Of a stretch of 7,413 nucleotides of DNA, positions 1-7,200 are shown one piece after another (the first letter of the stretch is position 1; every line of letters starts with the position of its first letter). A model generated the notes under the pieces. The model searched no databases, was not told the DNA's origin, and was given only the letters and a program-made list of their open reading frames with translations. Location: the NCBI GenBank assembly GCA_039934475.1, contig JBDTMC010000391.1, positions 1-7,413 of the forward strand, read 5' to 3'. The DNA is from JBDTMC01 sp039934475. GTDB taxonomy: Bacteria; Acidobacteriota; Terriglobia; Bryobacterales; Bryobacteraceae. The position numbers were made by a program, and so were the translations under genes.

Positions 1-2
1 GC

Positions 3-245
3 TCAGTAATTACGACCGGGGGAACTGTCTCACCAATGTTGGCACGGAGGGAATCCTCTCAAATGCTATCCGCGAATAGCATGGGTGTCAATAAACGTTT
101 GGATCTTTTCTTTAGACGACCCAAAACGGTCCACTATTTCGCACTGTGGAACGCGGCCCCCTCTAAAACTCGCGGTGCGATCAACAATGCATTTCTACGC
201 AATCACCCGCGATATAAGGTGTTTATCGAAAACGTGGGTGGCTAA
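3..245 (+). CDS. C-terminal end of an unrecognised protein, cut by the left edge
   Basis: This frame is open from the very first bases and runs 80 codons to a TAA at 243-245, so it is read here as the end of a longer gene. An internal ATG at 36 could start a 69-residue product, but no ribosome-binding site stands out before it and the frame is already open upstream. The residues look protein-like rather than random: a Ser/Thr/Gly-rich start (TTGGTVSP), then an aromatic and basic segment (RRPKTVHYFALWNAAPSKTR), and a C-terminal end FIENVGG. I see no signal peptide, membrane segment or known motif, and I cannot name the family. GC is about 49% by hand count over bases 1-240, clearly below the downstream genes (about 63% in a sampled stretch of the GH-like gene), which could mean acquired DNA or simply a less constrained gene. 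It could also be a remnant. Confidence 0.4.
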   Translation, partial: SVITTGGTVSPMLARRESSQMLSANSMGVNKRLDLFFRRPKTVHYFALWNAAPSKTRGAINNAFLRNHPRYKVFIENVGG

Positions 246-398
246 ACGGAAGTAGGATTTCAAAGCGTAGTTGGCACAGCGCGGCGAATCGGGGCGGTCG
301 GACCGGCGGTGGAATGTAGGGCAGCACCCGTAGGTCCTCGGATGGGCAGATCGGTCGCTCCTGCTGGCCACCTGGGCCAGATGCTCACGCGCTCGACA
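246..398. other. Tail-to-tail intergenic gap with one small hairpin
   Basis: This gap lies between a plus-strand stop at 245 and a minus-strand stop at 399, a position where a two-way terminator would be expected. The only clear inverted repeat is CTGGCC (364-369) with GGCCAG (375-380) around a five-base loop, 18 bases past the stop of the minus-strand gene. No T-run follows on either strand, so it is not a standard intrinsic terminator. Nothing else in the gap is interpretable. Confidence 0.35.
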
Positions 399-2048
399 TC
401 ACTGGAGCGGCGCAGTGCCAAGCCCGCCCCCTCCGCTGGTCGTCGCGTGGCTGTAGTCCTCGATTGCTTTTCGGCCCTCGGGCGTGAAGCGGTTCAGCAA
501 ATCGTTGATGGTCTTCTTAAGAGTGGCGCGACGCTCGGATTCGATGGCAATCAGCGACTCACGATCGGGAATGGCGCCCTTCAACCGGGCGGCATTCAAC
601 AGCGATGTGACGCGCGCGTTCAGAGCCTCAGCTTGCGCACTGGCCTCTTTCGCTGCGGCATGGAACACTTCGCGATCGTCGGGATTCTTAAGCAGCGAAT
701 CGGCGATGGTGGGAGACTCCGGCGCGTTAATGATGGCGCCAGCGTCATCATGGGCGTGGCTCGGGCGTTCGATCACCTGCCGCAGGAGTGTTCCCATGGT
801 TATCTCCAATAGGACCGGTTTCCACTGAGAGACTCGCGCCTGTCGCGGGGGAACCAACCAGCGGACCGGGGGACGCGGGTCGGGCAGAGTCATCAGTTTC
901 GCCAGGCGCTCGCGCTGCGGTACCCACCAATCCTTCCAGAACTGGATGTTGGACTGATGGAGCGACAAGTCATTCGGCGGTGACTGGTCCGGGCAGTGCT
1001 GCTGCATCGAAGCGGTCCACAGCTCGGACTGGCTGTTCTGCAGGATCTGGCAGGCGGCTACAAGCGAGATGGCGCGGACGAAGGCATCGGAACTGTCGAG
1101 GAGCAGGATTGCATAAGGCATGAACTCGAGGCTCCGCATTTGCGCTAGAGCATTTCCCAGGGCGGTCTCAAAATTGGGCAGCGTCGGGTCAGCCAGCGCA
1201 ATGCGCGCCAGTGTGTGAGCCGCCTCAGGGTTGTCGGCCAGTTTCAGTCCGATCATTCCGAGGGTGAACCGATGGCTCTCCATCGTGCGGGTGAATTGCG
1301 GCAAGTCCTTCTCAATCTCAGCGAGTGCCGTGACGTCGCCATGGTGCAAGCGCCCGGTTAAACCCAGGATTCGCAGGATCGTTTGTGGCGATTCCGATAG
1401 GGACCGGTACACAGCCAGGCTGTCCGGCTCCAACTGCGTCAAGCCTTGAACAAGTCCTTCAAACTGACTGCGTGCCACCGCGAACGGCGGCAGCGTCCCA
1501 CCTGAATATCGAATCCAACGATCCTGGGCGAAATCTGCCTGGTGGGTGGTGACCAGTTCCTTCAGCGCCAGTTCGTACTCCCGCGCCAAGCGGGCGTTCA
1601 GCGTAGAATCGGGCTCATAGACAATGAGGGCGTGCGATACGGGAACCATCATCGCGCCCATGGGAAAGAAACCTGGCGACGCCTGGAGCGGACGGTATCC
1701 TTGTCCTGCCTGTTGTTCGAGGAAGAACAAGGCCCGGATCAGTGACACCTTTGTGGTCATTTCCGGACCCTCGCCGGGCGACGGCGAGTAGGTGAAAGCG
1801 AGGCTCAACGTCGAGTCCAGCGGCAGATTCCCCTTAACTACGCGGACGATGTGCACTGTAGCGGTCACCTTAACTTGGGAACCCGTATCGACGCTCTCAC
1901 CGCCGGTAACATCCGCAACGACGACGTCCGTTGCCGTTTGCAAAGTGTCGGAGAAACTCCATCCTTCGTGGGATGAGGATGTTTGCGCGAACCCCAGCCA
2001 CGGCAAGGCCAATGACCCTACCGCGATGGCCGCCAGTTTCGTGAACAA
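399..2048 (-). CDS. Secreted protein of unknown function with HEAT-like helical region
   Basis: The product is about 549 residues and I do not recognise a named family. The frame extends upstream to a TTG at 2063, but I prefer the TTG at 2046-2048: a strong GGGAGG site sits seven bases upstream, and the protein then begins with a compact signal peptide, MFTKLAAIAVGSLALPWLGFA, with likely cleavage before Gln22. Residues about 35-145 are rich in predicted beta strands (alternating Val/Thr segments such as VKVTATVHIVRVVKG) and include FFLEQQ. Residues about 190-345 are helical with repeated Leu/Ala spacing, resembling HEAT or similar alpha-solenoid repeats. An aromatic FWKDWW motif follows near 370-375. 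Residues about 445-535 are charged helices (RESLIAIESERRATLKK, then FTPEGRKAIEDY), possibly a coiled coil. The tail is Gly-rich. It is probably periplasmic or cell-surface and could be a scaffold or interaction protein. It is transcribed divergently from the GH-like gene. Reading frames on the opposite strand look like shadows. Confidence 0.8.
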   Translation of the reverse strand: MFTKLAAIAVGSLALPWLGFAQTSSSHEGWSFSDTLQTATDVVVADVTGGESVDTGSQVKVTATVHIVRVVKGNLPLDSTLSLAFTYSPSPGEGPEMTTKVSLIRALFFLEQQAGQGYRPLQASPGFFPMGAMMVPVSHALIVYEPDSTLNARLAREYELALKELVTTHQADFAQDRWIRYSGGTLPPFAVARSQFEGLVQGLTQLEPDSLAVYRSLSESPQTILRILGLTGRLHHGDVTALAEIEKDLPQFTRTMESHRFTLGMIGLKLADNPEAAHTLARIALADPTLPNFETALGNALAQMRSLEFMPYAILLLDSSDAFVRAISLVAACQILQNSQSELWTASMQQHCPDQSPPNDLSLHQSNIQFWKDWWVPQRERLAKLMTLPDPRPPVRWLVPPRQARVSQWKPVLLEITMGTLLRQVIERPSHAHDDAGAIINAPESPTIADSLLKNPDDREVFHAAAKEASAQAEALNARVTSLLNAARLKGAIPDRESLIAIESERRATLKKTINDLLNRFTPEGRKAIEDYSHATTSGGGGLGTAPLQ

Positions 2049-2055
2049 GTGTATG

Positions 2056-2061
2056 CCTCCC
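2056..2061 (-). promoter_or_regulatory. Ribosome-binding site choosing a TTG start
   Basis: Read on the minus strand this is GGGAGG, followed by seven bases and then TTG at 2048-2046. It lies inside the longer open frame beginning at 2063, so it argues that translation starts five codons later than the longest frame. The signal peptide then has the usual short basic N-region. Confidence 0.65.
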
Positions 2062-2141
2062 AACAGCCCGTATAGTTGTAGACCTTTTTACCTCTTATTA
2101 TCTCGCTTTCCCTTTCGTTTGTCTGTATGATCGTGACGGCA
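2062..2141. promoter_or_regulatory. Divergent promoter region between two secreted-protein genes
   Basis: The two flanking genes point away from each other, so this stretch must hold the start signals for both unless transcripts come from further out. It contains a pyrimidine-biased plus strand: 36 of 42 bases at 2083-2124 are C or T. Hexamers resembling promoter elements exist, for example TTGTAG at 2076-2081 and TATTAT at 2096-2101 on the plus strand, but their 14-base spacing is too short to call a sigma-70 promoter. On the minus strand, TATACG at 2074-2069 could be a -10 element but has no good -35. Individual promoters are therefore not assigned. Confidence 0.4.
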
Positions 2142-2148
2142 AGAGAGG
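2142..2148 (+). promoter_or_regulatory. Ribosome-binding site choosing a GTG start
   Basis: AGAGAGG is followed by five bases and then GTG at 2154-2156. An in-frame ATG lies upstream at 2127, but it has only pyrimidine-rich sequence before it and would put nine extra residues with acidic Glu before the signal peptide. The GTG start gives a standard signal peptide. Confidence 0.6.
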
Positions 2149-2153
2149 TTAAC

Positions 2154-3911
2154 GTGCTTCAGAGAACCTGTTGGATTCTTGGGTTGGCGGTTTGCCTATT
2201 GCGACCAGCGGCAGCCCAGCGGCCCGTGTGGGACAACTATAGCGACACTTGGGTGGCCACAGACGATTTGGGGCGCCGGGTAAGCGATGGACAGCGCGTG
2301 CCTCAGCGGGATCGAACCGTAGCGATGTTCTACTTCCTGTGGCTGGGGCCGCATGTACAAGGCGGACCTTGGGACATCAGCCGGATTCTGTCGATCGACC
2401 CCGCTGCGTTGGGTAAGAAAGACAGTCCGTTGTGGGGGCCAATGCACGCGCCACATCATTGGGGCGAGCCGTTGTTCGGGTACTACCTGTCGGACGACGA
2501 GTGGGTGCTGCGGAAACACGCCGAGATGCTGAGCGATGCGGGCGTGGATACGCTGATTTTCGATACCAGCAATAAGGCCACATATGCACACGAGTACCTG
2601 GCGCTGCTGAAGGCGTTCGACAAGGAGCGGGCGGCCGGAAACCGTGCTCCGCAGATCGCGTTTCTCACCCCGTTTTGGGATCCGAAGTCAACGGTGCGCC
2701 AGTTGTACGACGACTTCTACAGTAAGGGTTTGTACAAAGAGTTTTGGTTTCAGTGGGAAGGGAAACCGCTCATTCTGGCCGATCCGGAGAAGGTGGATGC
2801 CGATTTGCGTGGCTTCTTTACGTTCCGCCGGCCGCAGCCTTCCTATTTCGAAGGACCTGTGGCCAAAGACATGTGGAGCTGGCTGGAGGTATATCCGCAG
2901 CACGTGTTCCGGAACAGTCGCGGGGAAAAGGAACAGATGTCGGTGGGCGTGGCGCAGAATGCGGTAGCGGGGAAACTGGCGGTGCTCAGCGCCCCGGGGG
3001 CATTGAGCCGGAGTTTTCATGATGGCAAGTGGGAGACGGCCAAGGAGGCGGTGGCGCAGGGCTATAACTTCGCCGAGCAGTGGAAACGGGCGCTGTCCGA
3101 AGACCCGCGAAGCCTGTTCATCACCGGGTGGAACGAATGGATTGCGGGGCGCTTCGATGAATTCAATGGCGTGCGGGCGCCGGTGATGTTTGTGGACGAG
3201 TTCAATCAGGAAAACAGCCGCGATATCGAGCCGATGAAGGGCGGGCATGGCGACAATTACTACTACCAGATGGTGGCGGGAATCCGGAAGTACAAGGGGG
3301 CGCGGACGCCTCCGGTGGCGGGACCGCCGAAGACGATCGACGTTGGGGGAGATTTCGCAGCGTGGAACGGAGTGACGCCGGAGTATCGGGACGCGATGGA
3401 TGATACCTATCCACGAAACCATCCGGGGTACAACACGGCGACGCGGTATGTAAACAATTCGGGGCGGAACGATCTGGTGTCAATGAAGGTGTCCCGGGAC
3501 GCCGCGTTCGTGTATTTCTATGCCCGCACGAAGGACCCGATCACGCCGCAGACGGACCCGCATTGGATGATGCTGTTTATCGACATCGACCGCAATCACA
3601 CGACCGGGTGGGAGGGGTATGACTTCGTTGTAAACAATCGTGTGAAAGACGGGGGAGTGACGTTTCTGGAACGGACCCGGACGGGCTGGAACTGGCATCC
3701 GACTGCTGAGGTGAAGTACCGCGTTTCGGGCAACGAAATGATGTTGGCGATCCCGAGGAAGGATCTCGGGCTCAGCGAGGGCGACATTTCCTTCGAATTC
3801 AAATGGGCTGACAACACGCAAATCGAGGGAAATATTGACAGTTTTACCGTGAACGGCGACTCGGCGCCTCCCGGAAGATTCAATTATTGGTATAACGCCA
3901 AGGGGCACTGA
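2154..3911 (+). CDS. Secreted GH71/GH99-like glycoside hydrolase with C-terminal CBM9/DOMON-like domain
   Basis: The product is 585 residues from the preferred GTG start. Residues 1-21 form a signal peptide ending in AAA before Gln22, so the protein is exported. Residues about 50-380 look like the TIM barrel of the GH71/GH99/WbsX group. Visible landmarks are FYFLWLG near 59-65, HHWGEPLFGYY at 101-111 followed by DDEW, AGVDTLIFDTSN at 129-140, and ITGWNEWIAGRF at 323-334. In GH99 enzymes (endo-alpha-mannanases acting through a 1,2-anhydro sugar) the corresponding strand carries E-W-x-E, with both Glu catalytic. Here Glu328 is kept and the second position is Ala331. Residues about 394-580 resemble a CBM9 or DOMON-type beta-sandwich, with FVYFYA, a DPHWMMLFIDID strand, and GWEGYDFVVNN. 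Function is inferred as glycan cleavage or binding outside the cytoplasm; the substrate is unknown. The protein could be a catalytically altered carbohydrate-binding member of the superfamily. The gene lies 384 bases upstream of a TonB-dependent receptor. Confidence 0.8.
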   Translation: MLQRTCWILGLAVCLLRPAAAQRPVWDNYSDTWVATDDLGRRVSDGQRVPQRDRTVAMFYFLWLGPHVQGGPWDISRILSIDPAALGKKDSPLWGPMHAPHHWGEPLFGYYLSDDEWVLRKHAEMLSDAGVDTLIFDTSNKATYAHEYLALLKAFDKERAAGNRAPQIAFLTPFWDPKSTVRQLYDDFYSKGLYKEFWFQWEGKPLILADPEKVDADLRGFFTFRRPQPSYFEGPVAKDMWSWLEVYPQHVFRNSRGEKEQMSVGVAQNAVAGKLAVLSAPGALSRSFHDGKWETAKEAVAQGYNFAEQWKRALSEDPRSLFITGWNEWIAGRFDEFNGVRAPVMFVDEFNQENSRDIEPMKGGHGDNYYYQMVAGIRKYKGARTPPVAGPPKTIDVGGDFAAWNGVTPEYRDAMDDTYPRNHPGYNTATRYVNNSGRNDLVSMKVSRDAAFVYFYARTKDPITPQTDPHWMMLFIDIDRNHTTGWEGYDFVVNNRVKDGGVTFLERTRTGWNWHPTAEVKYRVSGNEMMLAIPRKDLGLSEGDISFEFKWADNTQIEGNIDSFTVNGDSAPPGRFNYWYNAKGH

Positions 3912-3924
3912 ACGGAAGGGGACT

Positions 3925-3941
3925 GTTTCTCAATGAGAAAC
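3925..3941. terminator. Inverted repeat after the GH-like gene, possible transcript end
   Basis: GTTTCTC, a three-base loop AAT, then GAGAAAC form a seven-base-pair stem starting 14 bases after the TGA stop. Flanking GACT (3921-3924) and AGTC (3948-3951) could extend it with an unequal internal loop. There is no T-run after it on either strand, so it may act as a 3' stabilising hairpin or a protein-binding palindrome rather than an intrinsic terminator. Confidence 0.35.
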
Positions 3942-3971
3942 AAATCGAGTCGAGGCACCACCAGGTCAGCC

Positions 3972-4054
3972 GTCTAGATGTTTTCCGCTAATTGATTCAT
4001 TCTAAGCGTCTTTCGCCTATCTGGAGGCGGATTCGACGTGTCTAGTTGTTTCCG
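3972..4054 (+). repeat. Imperfect direct repeat GTCTAG...TTTCCG
   Basis: The first copy, at 3972-3987, reads GTCTAGATGTTTTCCG. The second, at 4040-4054, reads GTCTAGTTGTTTCCG, differing by one substitution and one missing T. The copies are 68 bases apart and bracket the compound hairpin at 4006-4039. Two similar sites in an intergenic region could be binding sites for a regulator, but two copies are little evidence. Confidence 0.4.
4006..4039. repeat. Compound hairpin between the two direct-repeat copies
   Basis: The inner stem pairs CGCCT (4014-4018) with AGGCG (4025-4029) around a six-base loop. An outer stem pairs CGTC (4007-4010) with GACG (4035-4038), with a possible extra G-T wobble pair outside. 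Internal loops of three and five bases separate the stems. No T-run follows, so a structured RNA or DNA element is as likely as a terminator. Confidence 0.35.
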
Positions 4055-4078
4055 ATTAGGCCTTCTCGCGCTTTCTGC

Positions 4079-4107
4079 TTGCAAAACAGCTTTGAAACAC
4101 ATAACAT
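4079..4107 (+). promoter_or_regulatory. Weak sigma-70-like promoter candidate for the receptor gene
   Basis: TTGCAA (4079-4084) and TAACAT (4102-4107) are separated by 17 bases; each matches four of six consensus positions. If used, the receptor mRNA would have a leader of about 180 bases that includes the bulged hairpin at 4230-4259. Such matches are common by chance in AT-richer DNA. Confidence 0.25.
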
Positions 4108-4229
4108 CTCGCTAGTTCCAGTGGGAGTGTTTTACCTCAAGATGGTCTGACCAATTTGTAAAGTATGCAACAAACAGCGTCATCTGGGCGCCTGTTGAGG
4201 GAAATCTTCCATTTTTTGAATCGATTTTG

Positions 4230-4259
4230 GGGAGTGCGTTCCACGAGCGATGGACTCCC
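4230..4259 (+). other. Bulged hairpin in the leader of the receptor gene
   Basis: GGGAG (4230-4234) can pair with CTCCC (4255-4259), and TCCA (4240-4243) with TGGA (4251-4254) around a seven-base loop, leaving a five-base bulge on the left arm. It ends 36 bases before the ATG at 4296, so it would lie in the 5' leader of the receptor mRNA. It matches no riboswitch I recognise. Confidence 0.3.
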
Positions 4260-4286
4260 TGCTTGTAGGGGCAGATTGTTGAGATT

Positions 4287-4291
4287 TAGGA
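4287..4291 (+). promoter_or_regulatory. Ribosome-binding site of the receptor gene
   Basis: TAGGA lies four bases before the ATG at 4296 and seven bases before a second, adjacent ATG at 4299. The spacing favours the second ATG slightly; the product differs by a single Met. Confidence 0.5.
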
Positions 4292-4295
4292 AACC

Positions 4296-7200
4296 ATGAT
4301 GACTAAAGCATTTGGGCACCTCGTTGTTCTTTTAGTGCTGTGTGCGGCAGTGCTCTCCGCACAGTCTGATCGCGGAAGCATCCGCGGCACGGTGCATGAT
4401 GCGTCCGGCGGTGTGATTCCGGCAGTAAAGGTGACGGCGAGCAATGTCGGGACAGGCGTGCAAACCACCGTAACCTCCACTGATTCCGGCAACTACAATA
4501 TTCCGCAATTGCCGCCTGGGCAATATATAGTGATGGCGGAGAAGAGCGGCTTCAAGAAACTGATCCGGGAAAACGTCTCCGTTGAGATTTCGGGCGTTGC
4601 GGGCCTGGACCTTTCTCTTGAGATCGGAGCCGTAACCGATAGCGTAACGGTTCAAGCGGAAGCGCCGTCTCTGAAGAGCGAAACAACCGATGTCAGCACG
4701 TTCGTAAGTTCGAAGGCCTTCAACGACCTGCCAATTAACGCAGGCGGAGGACGGGCTCCGGAAAACATGTTGTACCTGACGCCCGGCTTCACCGGCAACA
4801 CATTTGACGCACACATCAATGGCAGCCAGACGCTGTCGAAGGAAATTCAGATTGACGGCATGAGCACGGTGATCGCCGAAGTACAGGGCGACCCGCGTAC
4901 TTTGACGTTCCCTCCTGACGCGGTCCAGGAGATGTCGGTACTCACCAGCAACTACCCGGCTGAGTACGGCACCAGCGGCGGCGGCGTGGAACGCATGGTG
5001 ATCAAGTCGGGCACCAATGCCCTACACGGTTCGGGTTGGGAATTCCTGCGCAACGAGAAGTTGGACGCGCGCGGCTTCTTCAACTCCGCCCGGTCCGTTC
5101 ATCACGAAAACGAATATGGGTTTGTGGCTGGAGGCCCGGCTTACATTCCGAAAGTATATGACGGCCGGAACAAGACGTTCTGGTTCTCGTCGTTCAACTG
5201 GTACAAAAACCGGGGCGGCGCACAGAACTCGGTGGCGTCAGTTCCAGACGATGCGATGCGCGCGGGCGACTTGTCCGGTTTAACGAACGCCGACGGATCG
5301 CTGAAACAGATCTACGATCCCACGACAACCCGCACGGACAGTTCAGGGAACCTCGTGCGCGACCCGTTCCCCGGGAACATCATTCCCGACGACCGGATCA
5401 GCCCCGTATCGAAGGCCATCCTGAGCTATGTGCCGAACGCCAAGATCAACCAGCCGTTCAACAACTACTCGGCATCGGGGAACTCGAAGGCGGACAATCG
5501 CAACTTCACATTCAAGGCTGACCATTACATCACGTCCTCGCACCGTCTGAGCGCGACCTACAACGACGGCCGCAACCTCGACAACGGCCCGTACGCACAG
5601 TTGCCTCATCCCGTGGCAAGCACACGAAATGGCACCAACACGCAAAAGACGGCGCGTGCCACGTATGACTGGTCTATCAGTCCGGCGATCCTGAACCAGT
5701 TCAAAGCAGGCTTCAACCGTCAGCACCAGTATCTGATTGGCGAGGAGATTGCGACGAACTACGGGCAGAAGGTCGGCATTTCGGGAATCAACAACGGATT
5801 CCCTGTGGTCAGCGGCTGGGAGTTCACTCCCCTGGCGCAGAACCAGGATGAGATCCAGCCGATTTCAAACACGTTTCTGGTGGCGGACAGCCTGAGTTGG
5901 ACGCGGGGCAAGCACAACTTGAAGTTCGGGTTCGACTTCCGCAAACTGCAACATCAGGGTGTCTATCCCAGCCGGCCGGCGCAGTTCGGTTTCGGCACAG
6001 GCGAGACGGCTTTCCCGTCAGGGGATCTTCGCACCACGACAGGATCGGGTTATGCCGGGTTCCTGCTGGGCGCGGTAGACGGCTCGACTATGTACATCAA
6101 CGACGTGGTGCAGGGCGCCCGCTGGACGTACCTGGCGTTCTACGTTCAGGACGATTTCAAGCTGACGCCGCGGATCACGCTGAACCTGGGACTGCGATGG
6201 GATTCCTACACACCAGTACAGGAAGTATTCGATCGCCAGTCCGTGATGGACCCTACGGCGCCTAATCCCGCGGCAGGCGGCATTCCTGGTGCTTATGTTT
6301 TCGCCGGAGAGGGCAGCGCTCCTCATACGGGCACGGACCGTCTGACAACAGCGCAAAACACTTACAAGAAGGCATTCGGCCCACGGCTGGGGCTGGCGTA
6401 TAAGCTGTCGGATCGATTTGTGATCCGCACCGCGTATGGCATCAGTTACGCACCCGGCGGCGCCCTCGCAGGCGGCAACAACTTCGGCTCCCTGGACGGC
6501 TATTCCGGCCAGGCCAACTTCCAGACCAAGGACAACGGACTGACCCCCGCGTACAACTGGAACAATGGCTTCCCGCAGAACTTCGACCACCCGCCGTTCA
6601 TCCAAGCCGGCTTGAACGTCGGATCAGGCGCAACAATGTGGGGCGACAAGGCAGCGATACCGGCACAACGGCAGGACTGGAACTTCGGCACTCAGTATCA
6701 GCTGAAGGCGGGTATGCTGCTGGATGTCTCCTATGTCGGAGCCAAGACCACTCGCTTGAATACAGGCGCTTTCAACATCAACCAGACGCCGACCCAATAC
6801 TTGAGCCTGGGATCGGACCTGTTGAACAAGAGCATCTATGATCCCGCCGTGGCCGCGAAGGGCTTTACCGCTCCTTACTCAGGCTTTGTTGGATCCTTGG
6901 CACAGGCTTTGCGTCCATTCCCCCAATACCTGGGTGTGGGACAGCAAAACACGTCGAATGTCGGCAATGCGACCTACAACTCGCTGCAGGTGAAGATGGA
7001 GAAGCAGTTCTCAAAGGGACTCTTCCTGCTCACCACGTACACATTTAGTAAATCCATCACCGACGCTAATTCGTCGCTCGGCGGATTCTTCTCACCGGGT
7101 GCGCGCGACCAATACAATCGTTCGCTAGAAAAGGCACTGGCCGTCTACAACTCGCCTCACCGTTTCGTCACGGCGTTCAACTACGAACTGCCGATCGGCC

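Larger units (their letters stand above)
3912..4295. other. 384-base intergenic region with inverted repeats and a direct repeat
   Basis: No convincing gene lies here. GC is about 45% in three sampled 60-base lines, well below the flanking genes. Structural elements in order are a near-perfect inverted repeat just after the upstream stop, a compound hairpin at 4006-4039 flanked by an imperfect direct repeat, a weak promoter candidate at 4079-4107, and a bulged hairpin at 4230-4259 shortly before the receptor gene. A minus-strand frame at 4137-4319 overlaps the receptor start and has no support. The region probably holds the end of the GH-like transcript and the promoter and leader of the receptor gene. 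Confidence 0.6.

Noticed and set aside
309..828. Plus-strand open frames of 114-167 codons
   Set aside because: They lie opposite the minus-strand secreted-protein gene, which has a ribosome-binding site, signal peptide and coherent composition. The plus-strand products are Arg/Ser/Ala-rich and typical of shadow frames in GC-rich DNA.
399..2048. Possible frameshift or fusion in the middle of the secreted unknown protein around FWKDWW
   Set aside because: The composition changes there, but the frame stays open and both sides are protein-like, so a domain boundary explains it better than a frameshift.
2688..3908. Long minus-strand open frames (up to 244 codons) inside the GH-like gene
   Set aside because: The plus-strand product shows recognisable family landmarks from end to end; the minus-strand products are His/Arg/Pro-rich with no motif.
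4200..4217. GGAA-ATC-TTCC followed by a run of six T, resembling an intrinsic terminator
   Set aside because: The stem is only four base pairs with a three-base loop and would be too unstable; it also lies within the likely leader of the receptor gene.
4296..4620. TonB box in the receptor N-terminus
   Set aside because: No convincing ETVIV-like pentapeptide was seen between the signal peptide and the plug. VTDSVTVQAEAP resembles the usual link between regulatory domain and plug, so I did not annotate a box.
4137..4814. Minus-strand frames across the gap and the start of the receptor gene
   Set aside because: They overlap the signal peptide and regulatory-like domain coding region of a clear receptor gene, and have no ribosome-binding site or recognisable domain.
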